Shown one piece after another: positions 31,661 through 38,647 of a stretch of 47,158 bases of DNA. The stretch is from Desulfitobacterium_A sp035539115. Lineage in GTDB: Bacteria; Bacillota; Desulfitobacteriia; Desulfitobacteriales; Desulfitobacteriaceae. The translations under genes and the position numbers were made by a program. The notes below the pieces were generated by a model that searched no databases, was not told the origin of the DNA, and saw only the letters and a list, made by a program, of their open reading frames with translations. Each line of letters opens with the position of its first letter. Within the stretch, counting starts at the first letter, position 1. The DNA lies in contig NZ_DATLJA010000008.1 of assembly GCF_035539115.1 (NCBI RefSeq), positions 1 to 47,158 on the forward strand. The letters run 5' to 3'.

Positions 31661-32155
31661 ATGGACAAGGTGAAACAAATCCGATTAACACGAAGAAATC
31701 TCATAAAAGCCAGTCTGTTCATGGGAGGTACGCTGGCTCTAGGGATCGTTCCAGCAAAAGTAGTTCTGGCTGGTCCTAAAACTACAAATGAAACTGCTTC
31801 AGCGGGAAAAAAACAACTTGGCTTTAGTTATGATGAAGAAAAATGCATTTTATGCGGGGCCTGCGTTCGAGCTTGTAAAGCGACCTGGAAATGGGAGGCG
31901 GGAACTGAGTGGCGTAAGCTTATTATTGGTGAGCAACATAATTTATCCGTGAGTTGTAATCATTGCGAAGACCCGGCTTGCGTGAAAGTTTGCCCGGTGA
32001 AGGCGTACACAAAGCGCGAAAAAGACGGTATTGTTATCCAGGACAGGGAAAAATGTGTCGGTTGTAAATACTGTTTATATGCTTGCCCTTACCATGCCCC
32101 GTCATATAGCGAACCAAACCTGGTCATTATTCCGAAAGATGCTAAGAAAGCGTAA
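31661..32155 (+). CDS. Tat-exported polyferredoxin (HybA/NrfC/DmsB-like)
   Basis: About 164 residues. The N terminus holds a twin-arginine signal (RLTRRNLIKASLFMGG, then ALGIVPAKVVLAG), so the folded protein should be exported or anchored by the Tat system. Three cysteine clusters follow: CILCGACVRACK, CNHCEDPACVKVC and CVGCKYCLYACP, enough for three [4Fe-4S] centres, one fewer than most HybA/DmsB-type subunits. No catalytic molybdopterin or hydrogenase partner occurs nearby. In this regulon it may pass electrons to extracytoplasmic thiols or metal centres (inference). AAGGAG at 31645-31650 serves ATG 31661 or TTG 31658. Confidence 0.8.
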   Translation: MDKVKQIRLTRRNLIKASLFMGGTLALGIVPAKVVLAGPKTTNETASAGKKQLGFSYDEEKCILCGACVRACKATWKWEAGTEWRKLIIGEQHNLSVSCNHCEDPACVKVCPVKAYTKREKDGIVIQDREKCVGCKYCLYACPYHAPSYSEPNLVIIPKDAKKA

Positions 32156-32217
32156 CATTTCAGTAAAATTTAGAAGAAGATATTCAGTTAAACCAAAAGG
32201 GAAAGGAGAAGGATAAC

Positions 32218-32724
32218 ATGAGGGTTAAAGTTATAGTCCTTGTCCTTGCTTTGGTCGCAATTTTAGGCGTATGGAAAGGACTCGATAACGTTCGGGCTAA
32301 CCAAACAGACAAGTCGAGTAACATTACTCAGGAAAGCAGTTCCCAATCGGTTCCAGTGGAGAATACGACGAATACCTCGAAGAAAACTCAGCCAGTTATT
32401 GACGATCAAGGTGGGATTCAAGTGGGAGTTATCTGGGAGAAACAGGCTTCATCAGCTCTCCAAAAATTTCAAATTGAGATTAACAATCACAGTGTGAATT
32501 TAGATGATTATGACTTTGCTCAGAACATTCAACTAGAAATCGCAGGGAAAAAGAATAATGCAGTAGTCAAGGTGCTGAACCGTGGGGGCGGCGGACACCA
32601 CGCGTCCTCAGAGATTAGCATTGAAACCCCAGCTCTAGCAAAGCTACAACCAGGTGATAAAATTACACTAAAAGTAAATAAGTTGGGTGATACGCCAGAA
32701 AGGAAATTTAACTTTGTCTATTAA
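32218..32724 (+). CDS. Exported protein of unknown function
   Basis: 168 residues: N-terminal hydrophobic segment (VKVIVLVLALVAILGVW, signal or anchor), a Ser/Thr/Asn linker (about 30-60) and a small domain of about 100 residues. This has alternating charged and hydrophobic strands, a GGGGHHASSE loop with two histidines (about 129-138) and LQPGDKITLKVNKLG, suggesting a beta-sandwich. No cysteines. No family recognised. It sits between the Tat ferredoxin and CcdA and could be their exported partner. Confidence 0.65.
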   Translation: MRVKVIVLVLALVAILGVWKGLDNVRANQTDKSSNITQESSSQSVPVENTTNTSKKTQPVIDDQGGIQVGVIWEKQASSALQKFQIEINNHSVNLDDYDFAQNIQLEIAGKKNNAVVKVLNRGGGGHHASSEISIETPALAKLQPGDKITLKVNKLGDTPERKFNFVY

Positions 32725-32752
32725 GAAAGGCTATAAGGAAGAAGGATAATGC

Positions 32753-33505
32753 GTGAGCACAACGGTACTGATTATTGCTTTTGCGGCAGGGGTTCTCTCT
32801 TTTGTGTCACCCTGTATCATCCCCATGCTCGGTGTTTATTTTTCGCTTATAACCGGTCAGACGATTTCCGAACTTAAAGAAGCCCAGCTGAATCAGGAGA
32901 TCCGTGTACGGGTCTTTAAAAATACGTTAGCCTTCGTTGTTGGTTTTAGTTTGGTTTTTGTTGCCGCTGGAGCTTTAGCCGGTGAATTAGGAGCAATTCT
33001 GGAAAAATGGCAGGGCTTCCTTAATATCCTTGGCGGAACCGTAATCCTCGTACTCGCCCTTAAATTGCTTGGCGTATTTGCTTTACCTTTCTTAGCTAAA
33101 ATCGCCTGGGAACCGGCCTTCTTTAAAAAACTTAGGACCAAGGCAACGCGTAGTCCTTGGTCAGCTTTCATGGTTGGTCTGTTGTTTTCAATTGCCTGCT
33201 CCCACTGTATCGCACCAACGTTATATTCAATCATTGCTGTCGCCGGGGCGACACGGAGTACGACAAATGGTATGCTCGTTATGCTTATGTTCAGCCTAGG
33301 GTTGGCTATACCTTATATCCTCACAGGATTAGCATTTAACCGGGTGATCAAGGTACTTAAACGTCTCCGTAAAAAACAACGCATTATTGAACGCCTCGCC
33401 GGCTTGCTCATGCTTTATATGGCTTATCTGATTTATACCAATCAATTAACTGTTTTAACCGGCTATTTGTCGCGAATCCTGCCACGTTTGCCACTTGGCA
33501 TGTAG
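32753..33505 (+). CDS. ccdA: CcdA-type membrane thiol-redox protein
   Basis: 250 residues, six TM segments. SFVSPCIIPMLGVY (Cys about 23) and SIACSHCIAPTLYS (Cys about 144 and 147) carry the transmembrane cysteines of CcdA. CcdA relays electrons from cytoplasmic thioredoxin to exported thiols. GTG start 32753 with GAAGGA upstream. Cotranscribed with the Tat ferredoxin and the exported protein behind cassette F. It differs from the other CcdA-like protein (6947-7663) by the CSHC pair in its second half. Confidence 0.88.
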   Translation: MSTTVLIIAFAAGVLSFVSPCIIPMLGVYFSLITGQTISELKEAQLNQEIRVRVFKNTLAFVVGFSLVFVAAGALAGELGAILEKWQGFLNILGGTVILVLALKLLGVFALPFLAKIAWEPAFFKKLRTKATRSPWSAFMVGLLFSIACSHCIAPTLYSIIAVAGATRSTTNGMLVMLMFSLGLAIPYILTGLAFNRVIKVLKRLRKKQRIIERLAGLLMLYMAYLIYTNQLTVLTGYLSRILPRLPLGM

Positions 33506-33508
33506 CAA

Positions 33509-33562
33509 TTCATCGAAAATTCATGTTTTATTCATTCTAAATTCATATTGAGGTTGTACACT
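33509..33562 (+). promoter_or_regulatory. TTCATA cassette G: activator-type promoter of the NlpC/P60 gene
   Basis: Half-sites at 33509 (TTCATC), 33520 (TTCATG), 33531 (TTCATT) and 33542 (TTCATA), 11 bp apart. The -10 TACACT starts at 33557, 15 bp after the last. The cassette starts 4 bp after the ccdA stop. Transcription should start near 33569, just before the riboswitch. Confidence 0.85.
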
Positions 33563-33577
33563 AAAGTAAGATTTACA

Positions 33578-33707
33578 AGAGTATACAGATGCTGAATCTG
33601 AGTCCGAAACTCAGAGCGGGGGAGATATTTTTTGGGGTGAATCACGTACTTTTACGTGTAGGGCTTACACCTAGTCCGAACTCGTCAACTAACCTCGTAA
33701 GCAAGAA
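33578..33707 (+). ncRNA. c-di-AMP (ydaO/yuaA) riboswitch
   Basis: The leader shows the hallmark ydaO blocks in order: a stem CTGAGTCCGAAACTCAG, then AGCGGGGGA, TTGGGGTGAATC, a variable ACGTACTTTTACGTGT hairpin, AGGGC...CCTAGTCCGAACTCG, and CTAACCTCGTAAGC. This class senses cyclic di-AMP and typically controls cell-wall hydrolases and ion transporters, matching the NlpC/P60 gene downstream. No T-run terminator is visible, so control may act on translation or on a structure I cannot resolve. Boundaries are approximate. Confidence 0.88.
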
Positions 33708-33723
33708 AGGTGGATTACTATCA

Positions 33724-34458
33724 GTGAGCACAGCGCAAACAAAATGGGTTAGTGTTTTGACTCTATCCGGAATGGTATGGGTATTAGGCCTTTCTGTTCA
33801 AACGGTTCCCTCCCAAGCCTTCGTTAAGCAGCAAGAGAGTGTCCAAAGTTTAAATCGTAGCGAAACCCAGATTTCCTCAATGTTTGTTAAGGATAATATA
33901 TCGGAGCAAACGAAGACCCCAGAGAATCGTTTGCAAAGTGAAGAACCCGAAAAAAAAAGTAACCCAACACAGGTAGCAAGCCAAATCGAAGAGGAAAGTC
34001 CTTCCAAAGTTATAAATAGGACTGACACCAAAAACGTATCCGTTGCAAGTAGTTCTACCGAGCCAAAGGCTTCGTCTCAGGTATCCAGAGGGAGTTCGGA
34101 AGTGGATAATTTAATTAAGCGGGCTACGAGTTTACAGGGAATCCCTTATCTCTGGGGTGGTACGACAAGAGCCGGCTTTGATTGTTCAGGTTTTGTTCAG
34201 TATGTATTTAAGGCTTCAGGAGTTTCCCTCCCCAGGTCTTCCTTTGAACAGTATAAAGTAGGAACACCCGTGAGCAGAGATCAACTTAAACCAGGCGATC
34301 TCGTGTTTTTTAGTACTTATAACTCTGGAGCATCTGATGTACGAATATATATTGGCGGTGGACGTACAATTGGCTCCGCCAGAGATGGAGTCGCGATCCA
34401 TAGTCTATCTGAAAGTTATTGGTCCAGTCGTTACGTGGGAGCACGCAGGATTTTGTAA
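33724..34458 (+). CDS. Exported NlpC/P60 cell-wall peptidase
   Basis: 244 residues from GTG 33724: signal peptide (VLTLSGMVWVLGLSVQTVPSQA), a Ser/Gln/Glu-rich linker of about 100 residues and a C-terminal NlpC/P60 domain. FDCSGFVQYVF holds the catalytic cysteine, GDLVFFSTYNSGASDVRIYIGGG covers the position of the catalytic His (here Asp-Val-Arg-Ile-Tyr rather than the usual xHVGIY), and AIHSLSESYW follows. The missing canonical His is odd and may reduce activity. The gene has both the TTCATA cassette G and a c-di-AMP riboswitch. A start at 33589 would lie inside the riboswitch and is rejected. Confidence 0.85.
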   Translation: MSTAQTKWVSVLTLSGMVWVLGLSVQTVPSQAFVKQQESVQSLNRSETQISSMFVKDNISEQTKTPENRLQSEEPEKKSNPTQVASQIEEESPSKVINRTDTKNVSVASSSTEPKASSQVSRGSSEVDNLIKRATSLQGIPYLWGGTTRAGFDCSGFVQYVFKASGVSLPRSSFEQYKVGTPVSRDQLKPGDLVFFSTYNSGASDVRIYIGGGRTIGSARDGVAIHSLSESYWSSRYVGARRIL

Positions 34459-34488
34459 TCCTATCCTAATTTCGGAAGGGGTAAAAAG

Positions 34489-34800
34489 ATGAATTGCTGT
34501 GATAATGAGGATAAGAGCGAGAATAATAGTCAACAGGAGAAAAAGCATAAGGGCCATATGCCCCACATGCTGATGATGATACTATGCTGTGGTGCACCCC
34601 TTTTAATTTTGCTTTTCTTACCAGTTATTAGTACTAATGTATCTCCTAATGTAAGGAATCTCTTGATAACTATAGTTCCGTTTATTTGCCCTATAATGAT
34701 GGTGTTCATGATGCCGATGATGATGAAGGGAAATAAAGATAAGCAAGCGGAGCATAATCCTCGTGAACTCAAGGAAAGTGAAAATGTAACAGAAAAGTAG
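34489..34800 (+). CDS. Small Cys/His/Met-rich membrane protein
   Basis: 103 residues: N-terminal MNCCDNEDKSENN, a His-rich stretch KKHKGHMPHMLMM, TM1 with CC (MILCCGAPLLILLFLPV), TM2 with MMVFMMPMMM, and a charged tail. The Cys-Cys, His and Met clusters on both sides of the membrane helices suggest metal binding. It is similar in style to the small protein after copZ. No family name can be supported. GGAAGGGG lies 8 nt before ATG. It is probably cotranscribed with the NlpC/P60 gene and ends at the terminator 34833-34869. Confidence 0.7.
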   Translation: MNCCDNEDKSENNSQQEKKHKGHMPHMLMMILCCGAPLLILLFLPVISTNVSPNVRNLLITIVPFICPIMMVFMMPMMMKGNKDKQAEHNPRELKESENVTEK

Positions 34801-34832
34801 GGCAGAAAGGCTTTTTCAGATTATAAATCGAA

Positions 34833-34869
34833 TAAAAACAGGTTGGCTATTTATACCAACCTGTTTTTA
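34833..34869. terminator. Bidirectional terminator between convergent units
   Basis: TAAAAACAGGTTGG and CCAACCTGTTTTTA pair around CTATTTATA. A-rich and T-rich arms allow termination from both sides. Confidence 0.88.
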
Positions 34870-34883
34870 AAATTTATATTAGT

Positions 34884-36278
34884 TTAGCCATTTTTCCTTG
34901 GCAATGTTACCTTAAACGTAGTACCTAGGCCTACTGTGCTTTCAATCGATATTTTGCCGTTATGAAGGAGGACAATTTGACGGACAAGGGCTAAGCCTAT
35001 GCCACTACCACCAGTTTCACGGGCCCTGGATTTATCGGTTCGGTAAAATCGTTCAAAGACGTAGGGAAGATCATTTTCAGGTATACCAATGCCAGTATCC
35101 CTAACCTGGACATCGATATTATCTTGTCCAGCCTGCATCGTAATCTGTATTGTTCCACCAGATTCTGTGAACTTATAAGCATTGTGGATTAAGTTATAGA
35201 ATAGTCGGGTCAAAAGTCGCTCGTCACCTAAGATATTGGTGGGTTGGGGTAGCGGAGCCCAGGATAAGTTAAGTTCTTTTTCCTTTAGAAGAGGATATAA
35301 ATTGTGTGTCACCTTATCAATAATATCGTTTAAATTCACCGGAAGGGGGTTCACCCTGAGAACTCCAATCTCGGCAATATTCAAATCTTTTAAGTCACTG
35401 GAGAGGCCGACAAGACGGTCAATTTCTTCGTTTAAGGCAGAGAAATTTTCGGAGTTAGCCGGAAGGACACCATCTTGAAATGCTTCAATGTAACTGCGGA
35501 TTGAAGTTAGCGGTGTTCGTAATTCATGGGCGATATCTGCTGTAAACTGCTTGCGTAGTTCTTCTTGGTGCTTAAGATTATCAGCCATCGTGTTAAAGGC
35601 TTCGGCGAGTTGTCCTACTTCGTCTTTGGTTGATGAGGATACACGTTCTTCCAAGTAACCTTGTCCAATGCGAAAAGCGGCTTGAGTTAGCTTTTGTAGC
35701 GGAGCAACCAACTGCTTGCTGGTAAAGTAGATAAGCAAGATCCCGATCAATAATGCTAATCCACTAGCCATAATAAGAGAATAAAAAACAGAGGTCATAA
35801 AAGAAGTATCCGCTGGGTTAAGGATTCTTGCGCTAGTGGGATAACGAAGAAGAGCGGTAGCCAGTGTTTTCTGCTCCTTGGCGATAGTTATCGTTCTGGT
35901 TTTCCAACCCTGTACCGAGTAAGGCATGTTCATCATGTCTGCTACTGTAGCATTTTCTAGATGAGTATCGCTCATATTCTCGTGCATGGAGTCCATGGAG
36001 TTCTTGAGTATAGCGATAACATTGCCATTTGGATCCTGCAGTGTGACCTGGGTACCCAAGGGAAGTGATTCGCCAATTTTATCGAGCGTAATCTGATCCC
36101 AGGATGTATTTTTATAGGCTGAAAGTAAACGCTGGGGGAGCGGTTCGAGGGCAGCTTCAGTTGTATGGGTTAAATAATTACCAAATTCCTTCTTATACAC
36201 GAAATTCACTGAAAACATGCTTAAAGCTAGGGTTAGGAGTACGATTGCTAAAGTTGATAAAAAAAGTTTTCTCCGCAT
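34884..36278 (-). CDS. Sensor histidine kinase with Met/His-rich extracytoplasmic loop (TCS-1)
   Basis: 464 residues: TM1 (about 7-24), an extracytoplasmic sensor (about 25-168), TM2 (about 169-188), HAMP, HisKA with ADIAHELRTPL (phospho-His about 251), and HATPase with N box NLIHNAYKF, G1 DTGIGIP, F box ERFYR and G2 GGSGIGLAL. The sensor contains SMDSMHENMSDTH and ADMMNMPYS, rich in Met and His, as expected for a Cu(I)/Ag(I) sensor of the CusS type. Its first codon abuts the response-regulator stop. It is paralogous to the kinase at 42035-43414. Confidence 0.92.
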   Translation of the reverse strand: MRRKLFLSTLAIVLLTLALSMFSVNFVYKKEFGNYLTHTTEAALEPLPQRLLSAYKNTSWDQITLDKIGESLPLGTQVTLQDPNGNVIAILKNSMDSMHENMSDTHLENATVADMMNMPYSVQGWKTRTITIAKEQKTLATALLRYPTSARILNPADTSFMTSVFYSLIMASGLALLIGILLIYFTSKQLVAPLQKLTQAAFRIGQGYLEERVSSSTKDEVGQLAEAFNTMADNLKHQEELRKQFTADIAHELRTPLTSIRSYIEAFQDGVLPANSENFSALNEEIDRLVGLSSDLKDLNIAEIGVLRVNPLPVNLNDIIDKVTHNLYPLLKEKELNLSWAPLPQPTNILGDERLLTRLFYNLIHNAYKFTESGGTIQITMQAGQDNIDVQVRDTGIGIPENDLPYVFERFYRTDKSRARETGGSGIGLALVRQIVLLHNGKISIESTVGLGTTFKVTLPRKNG

Positions 36279-36971
36279 TTAGGCCTCCGCATTTGGATTA
36301 AACTTATACCCTATCCCATAAACCGTAATGATAATTTTAGGCTCCGCGGGGATTTCCTCTATTTTTTGACGGATTTTCTTAATATGTGCGTCAACTATCC
36401 GTTCGTCACCATGAAAATCATAACCTTGAACCATTCCTACAAGTTGAGTACGCGAGTATACTCGTCCCGGATGTTTAGCCATGACGGAAAGTAGTCTAAA
36501 TTCCATGGGAGTTAAGGGAATTACTTCTCCATTATACCGGACTTCATGCTGGATCGTGTTTATAGAAACGCCATTATCAAAAGTTACAGTATCGGCAACG
36601 GGGCCGAGATCCGTATTTGTTCGACGCAGGACAGCCCGCACCCTTGCTACCACTTCTCTTGGACTAAATGGTTTAGTGATATAGTCGTCTGCCCCCAATC
36701 CCAGTCCGAAAATTCGTTCCTCTTCCTCAACCTTTGCTGTCAGCATTATGACGGGGGTAGCGGAAATTTTACGTATTTCCCGGCAAATCTCTTCACCGGA
36801 AAGCCCAGGTAGCATTAAATCAAGGAGTACTAAATCATATGAATTTTCTTTGAATAAAGCTAAAGCCATCAATCCATTGGCAGCGGTCGTAACACTATAC
36901 CCTTCTTGTTGTAAATAAGCCTTAAGGACGGTCGTTATCTTTTTTTCATCATCGACTAATAATATTTTCAT
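36279..36971 (-). CDS. OmpR-family response regulator (TCS-1)
   Basis: 230 residues: receiver domain with DD acidic pair (7-8), phospho-Asp 51 (LLDLMLPG), and KPFSPREVVARV with the conserved Lys, then an OmpR/PhoB winged-helix domain (EFRLLSVMAKHPGRVYSRTQL, DERIVDAHIKKIRQKI, TVYGIGYKF). It follows the methyltransferase gene by 21 bp in the operon behind cassette I. Because its own operon carries the TTCATA cassette, it is the best candidate for the protein that binds all nine cassettes. It shares most of its residues with the regulator at 43416-44108. Confidence 0.92.
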   Translation of the reverse strand: MKILLVDDEKKITTVLKAYLQQEGYSVTTAANGLMALALFKENSYDLVLLDLMLPGLSGEEICREIRKISATPVIMLTAKVEEEERIFGLGLGADDYITKPFSPREVVARVRAVLRRTNTDLGPVADTVTFDNGVSINTIQHEVRYNGEVIPLTPMEFRLLSVMAKHPGRVYSRTQLVGMVQGYDFHGDERIVDAHIKKIRQKIEEIPAEPKIIITVYGIGYKFNPNAEA

Positions 36972-36992
36972 TTTTTCTTCTCCCTAACGTTT

Positions 36993-37625
36993 TTACTTCT
37001 TCTGTCTAAATACTCTTGGAATAAAACGTCCTGTTTTATTAGCATAGGCTATGTATTCTTCACCAAAGGCTTTAATGGATTCGCTTTCTTCTATCTTTGC
37101 CAATTTAATATACATTACCACTAAGATGGGGAACATGATCACTGTTAATAAGGTTGGCCATTGTAATAAGAAACCAAACATGATAACAATAAAAGCAGCA
37201 TATTGAGGGTGGCGTATCAGAAAATATGGACCTGTCTTGGCAACGACTCCTTTGCGTTGTGCCTTATACAAAAATATCCAGGTTACGGCTAAAAAGAATA
37301 GTCCACCGTTTATTAGCCAGGTGCTTGCAACATGAATAGGACTGTTGTGCGGGTCTCCGCTTAATCCAAACAGATCATACCAAATGTGACCTGAATTATG
37401 GGAAAACAATGTTAATTGAGGGAACATTTTACTTAACCATCCCGAAAGAAAGTAAATTGTAAGCGGAAACCCGTACATTTCTGTGAATAAGGCCACGATA
37501 AAGGCGGAGAAGGTTCCGAAAACACGCCAGTCCGTTAGATTTTTGGGTCTGACAAAACTAAAAGCAAAGATAATGAAAATCAATGAGTTTATCAGAACGA
37601 CATTCCAATTACCATAATCATACAT
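36993..37625 (-). CDS. Isoprenylcysteine carboxyl methyltransferase (ICMT/PEMT-like) membrane protein
   Basis: 210 residues with five or six TM segments. The C-terminal block KTGPYFLIRHPQYAAF (about 131-146) and EEYIAYANKTGRFIP (about 187-201) match the ICMT/phospholipid methyltransferase SAM-binding motif (RHPxYxG...E...Y). In bacteria these enzymes methylate lipids or small molecules; the substrate here is unknown. It is the first gene of the operon containing TCS-1, so it is likely induced together with the sensor. It may modify the membrane under metal stress (inference). Confidence 0.78.
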   Translation of the reverse strand: MYDYGNWNVVLINSLIFIIFAFSFVRPKNLTDWRVFGTFSAFIVALFTEMYGFPLTIYFLSGWLSKMFPQLTLFSHNSGHIWYDLFGLSGDPHNSPIHVASTWLINGGLFFLAVTWIFLYKAQRKGVVAKTGPYFLIRHPQYAAFIVIMFGFLLQWPTLLTVIMFPILVVMYIKLAKIEESESIKAFGEEYIAYANKTGRFIPRVFRQKK

Positions 37626-37717
37626 GTTTATTCCTCACCTTTTCTCCGTTATTATTTAGCTGATATTTCATATCATACAATCAAAAAATTGCTTATAAAA
37701 TTTATTCTGTTATTTAA

Positions 37718-37771
37718 AATCTAACTTATATATAAGCATAACTCGTGAAAATCTTATGAACTTCCTATGAA
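37718..37771 (-). promoter_or_regulatory. TTCATA cassette I (minus strand): promoter of the methyltransferase/TCS-1 operon
   Basis: On the minus strand half-sites start at 37771 (TTCATA), 37760 (TTCATA), 37749 (TTCACG) and a weak 37738 (TGCTTA), 11 bp apart. The -10-like TAGATT starts at 37723, 15 bp after the fourth. This places the regulator under its own probable cassette. Confidence 0.75.
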
Positions 37772-37892
37772 TAAAGATTTCTTTCTTCGAAATTCCTCGA
37801 GTTATTATGATTTTCGGGGACAAAAGATAATTCAAATCATATGATTTCACAAGGTTGATTCAGGAACTGCAAGAAAAAATAGGACGCTTTAA

Positions 37893-37968
37893 TTCATAGT
37901 TATAACCAGGAATTTTCACAAGAAGTTCACAAAAAATTCATGAGATATTCCAATCTTGTGGCTAATAT
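37893..37968 (+). promoter_or_regulatory. TTCATA cassette H: promoter of the DUF2318/ABC module
   Basis: Half-sites at 37915 (TTCACA), 37926 (TTCACA), 37937 (TTCATG) and 37948 (TTCCAA), with an extra in-phase TTCATA 22 bp upstream at 37893. The -10-like TAATAT starts at 37963, 15 bp after the last half-site start. The divergent cassette I lies about 120 bp away in the same 330- to 420-bp gap. Confidence 0.8.
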
Positions 37969-38048
37969 TAAAGATGCCAAGTCCTACAAATTTTACATTG
38001 TGTTTTTTTTTACAAGTTTTAACCAAATTAAATTCTAGGAGGTTGACA

Positions 38049-38645
38049 ATGGTGAAAGGGCAAATTAACAAAAACAATAATAAACGTGACAAGTTTACTC
38101 AACCCAAGAAAAAGAATAACGTTCCTTTTTTTGTATTTACAGGGGTTGCCGTCGTTGTCTTAGCAGTGGGTGGTTTCTATTTCTTCGGTAATAAAAATTC
38201 AGGGGTAGCGTCAAAGGAGACGGCCAGCATTGGGCAAGCGGTTACCTATAATGCAAATGACAAACTTCAACAGACCAAAGTTGCCAGCAAAGTTGAGAAT
38301 GGAAAAGTTTCAGTGACCTCACTTACCGATTTAAAACAGAATAAGTTTATCTGGACAGAGTATAAGGCGAATGGAAAAAGAGTTCCGTTAACGGCGATTG
38401 CCGAGCCCAGTGGCAAGGTTGTTGTTGCGGTGAGTGTATGTGAACCCTGTAATGGTGAAAGCTTCCACATTAGTGGGAATAAGATAATCTGTAATGTATG
38501 CGGGACGACCTGGGATCTAGAAAGCTTTAAAGGCCTAAGTGGGGGCTGTCAACAGTATCCACCTGAAATACTCCCATATACTCAAAATGGAGATAACTTA
38601 GAAATTGACCAAGCCAAACTCGATGCCTGGAAACCAAGAGTTTAG
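38049..38645 (+). CDS. DUF2318 membrane-anchored protein, copy 2
   Basis: 198 residues: basic N terminus, one TM helix (VPFFVFTGVAVVVLAVGGFYFF), then an extracytoplasmic domain with VCEPCNGESFH, ICNVCGTTWD and LSGGCQQYPP, the DUF2318 cysteine set. Homologous to the protein at 11664-12299. Directly followed by an ABC ATPase and two FtsX-like permeases, the same order as the DUF2318-permease-permease-ATPase genes next to P19 in Campylobacter iron-uptake loci, but without P19 or FTR1 here. The start is ATG 38049 behind AGGAGG at 38038-38043; an earlier in-frame start at 37956 would precede the predicted transcription start. Confidence 0.8.
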   Translation: MVKGQINKNNNKRDKFTQPKKKNNVPFFVFTGVAVVVLAVGGFYFFGNKNSGVASKETASIGQAVTYNANDKLQQTKVASKVENGKVSVTSLTDLKQNKFIWTEYKANGKRVPLTAIAEPSGKVVVAVSVCEPCNGESFHISGNKIICNVCGTTWDLESFKGLSGGCQQYPPEILPYTQNGDNLEIDQAKLDAWKPRV

Positions 38646-38647
38646 CC

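Noticed and set aside
33589..33723. Upstream ATG extension of the NlpC/P60 gene
   Set aside because: This stretch is the c-di-AMP riboswitch aptamer; GTG 33724 with GAAAGGTGG directly upstream gives a normal signal peptide.
21537..37968. TTCATA repeats as a CRISPR array
   Set aside because: Repeats are only 11 bp apart, occur in sets of four before genes and have no spacers or Cas genes.
37956..38048. Longer N terminus for the second DUF2318 protein
   Set aside because: The proposed -10 box of cassette H lies at 37963-37968, so the longer start could not be transcribed from it; ATG 38049 has AGGAGG.
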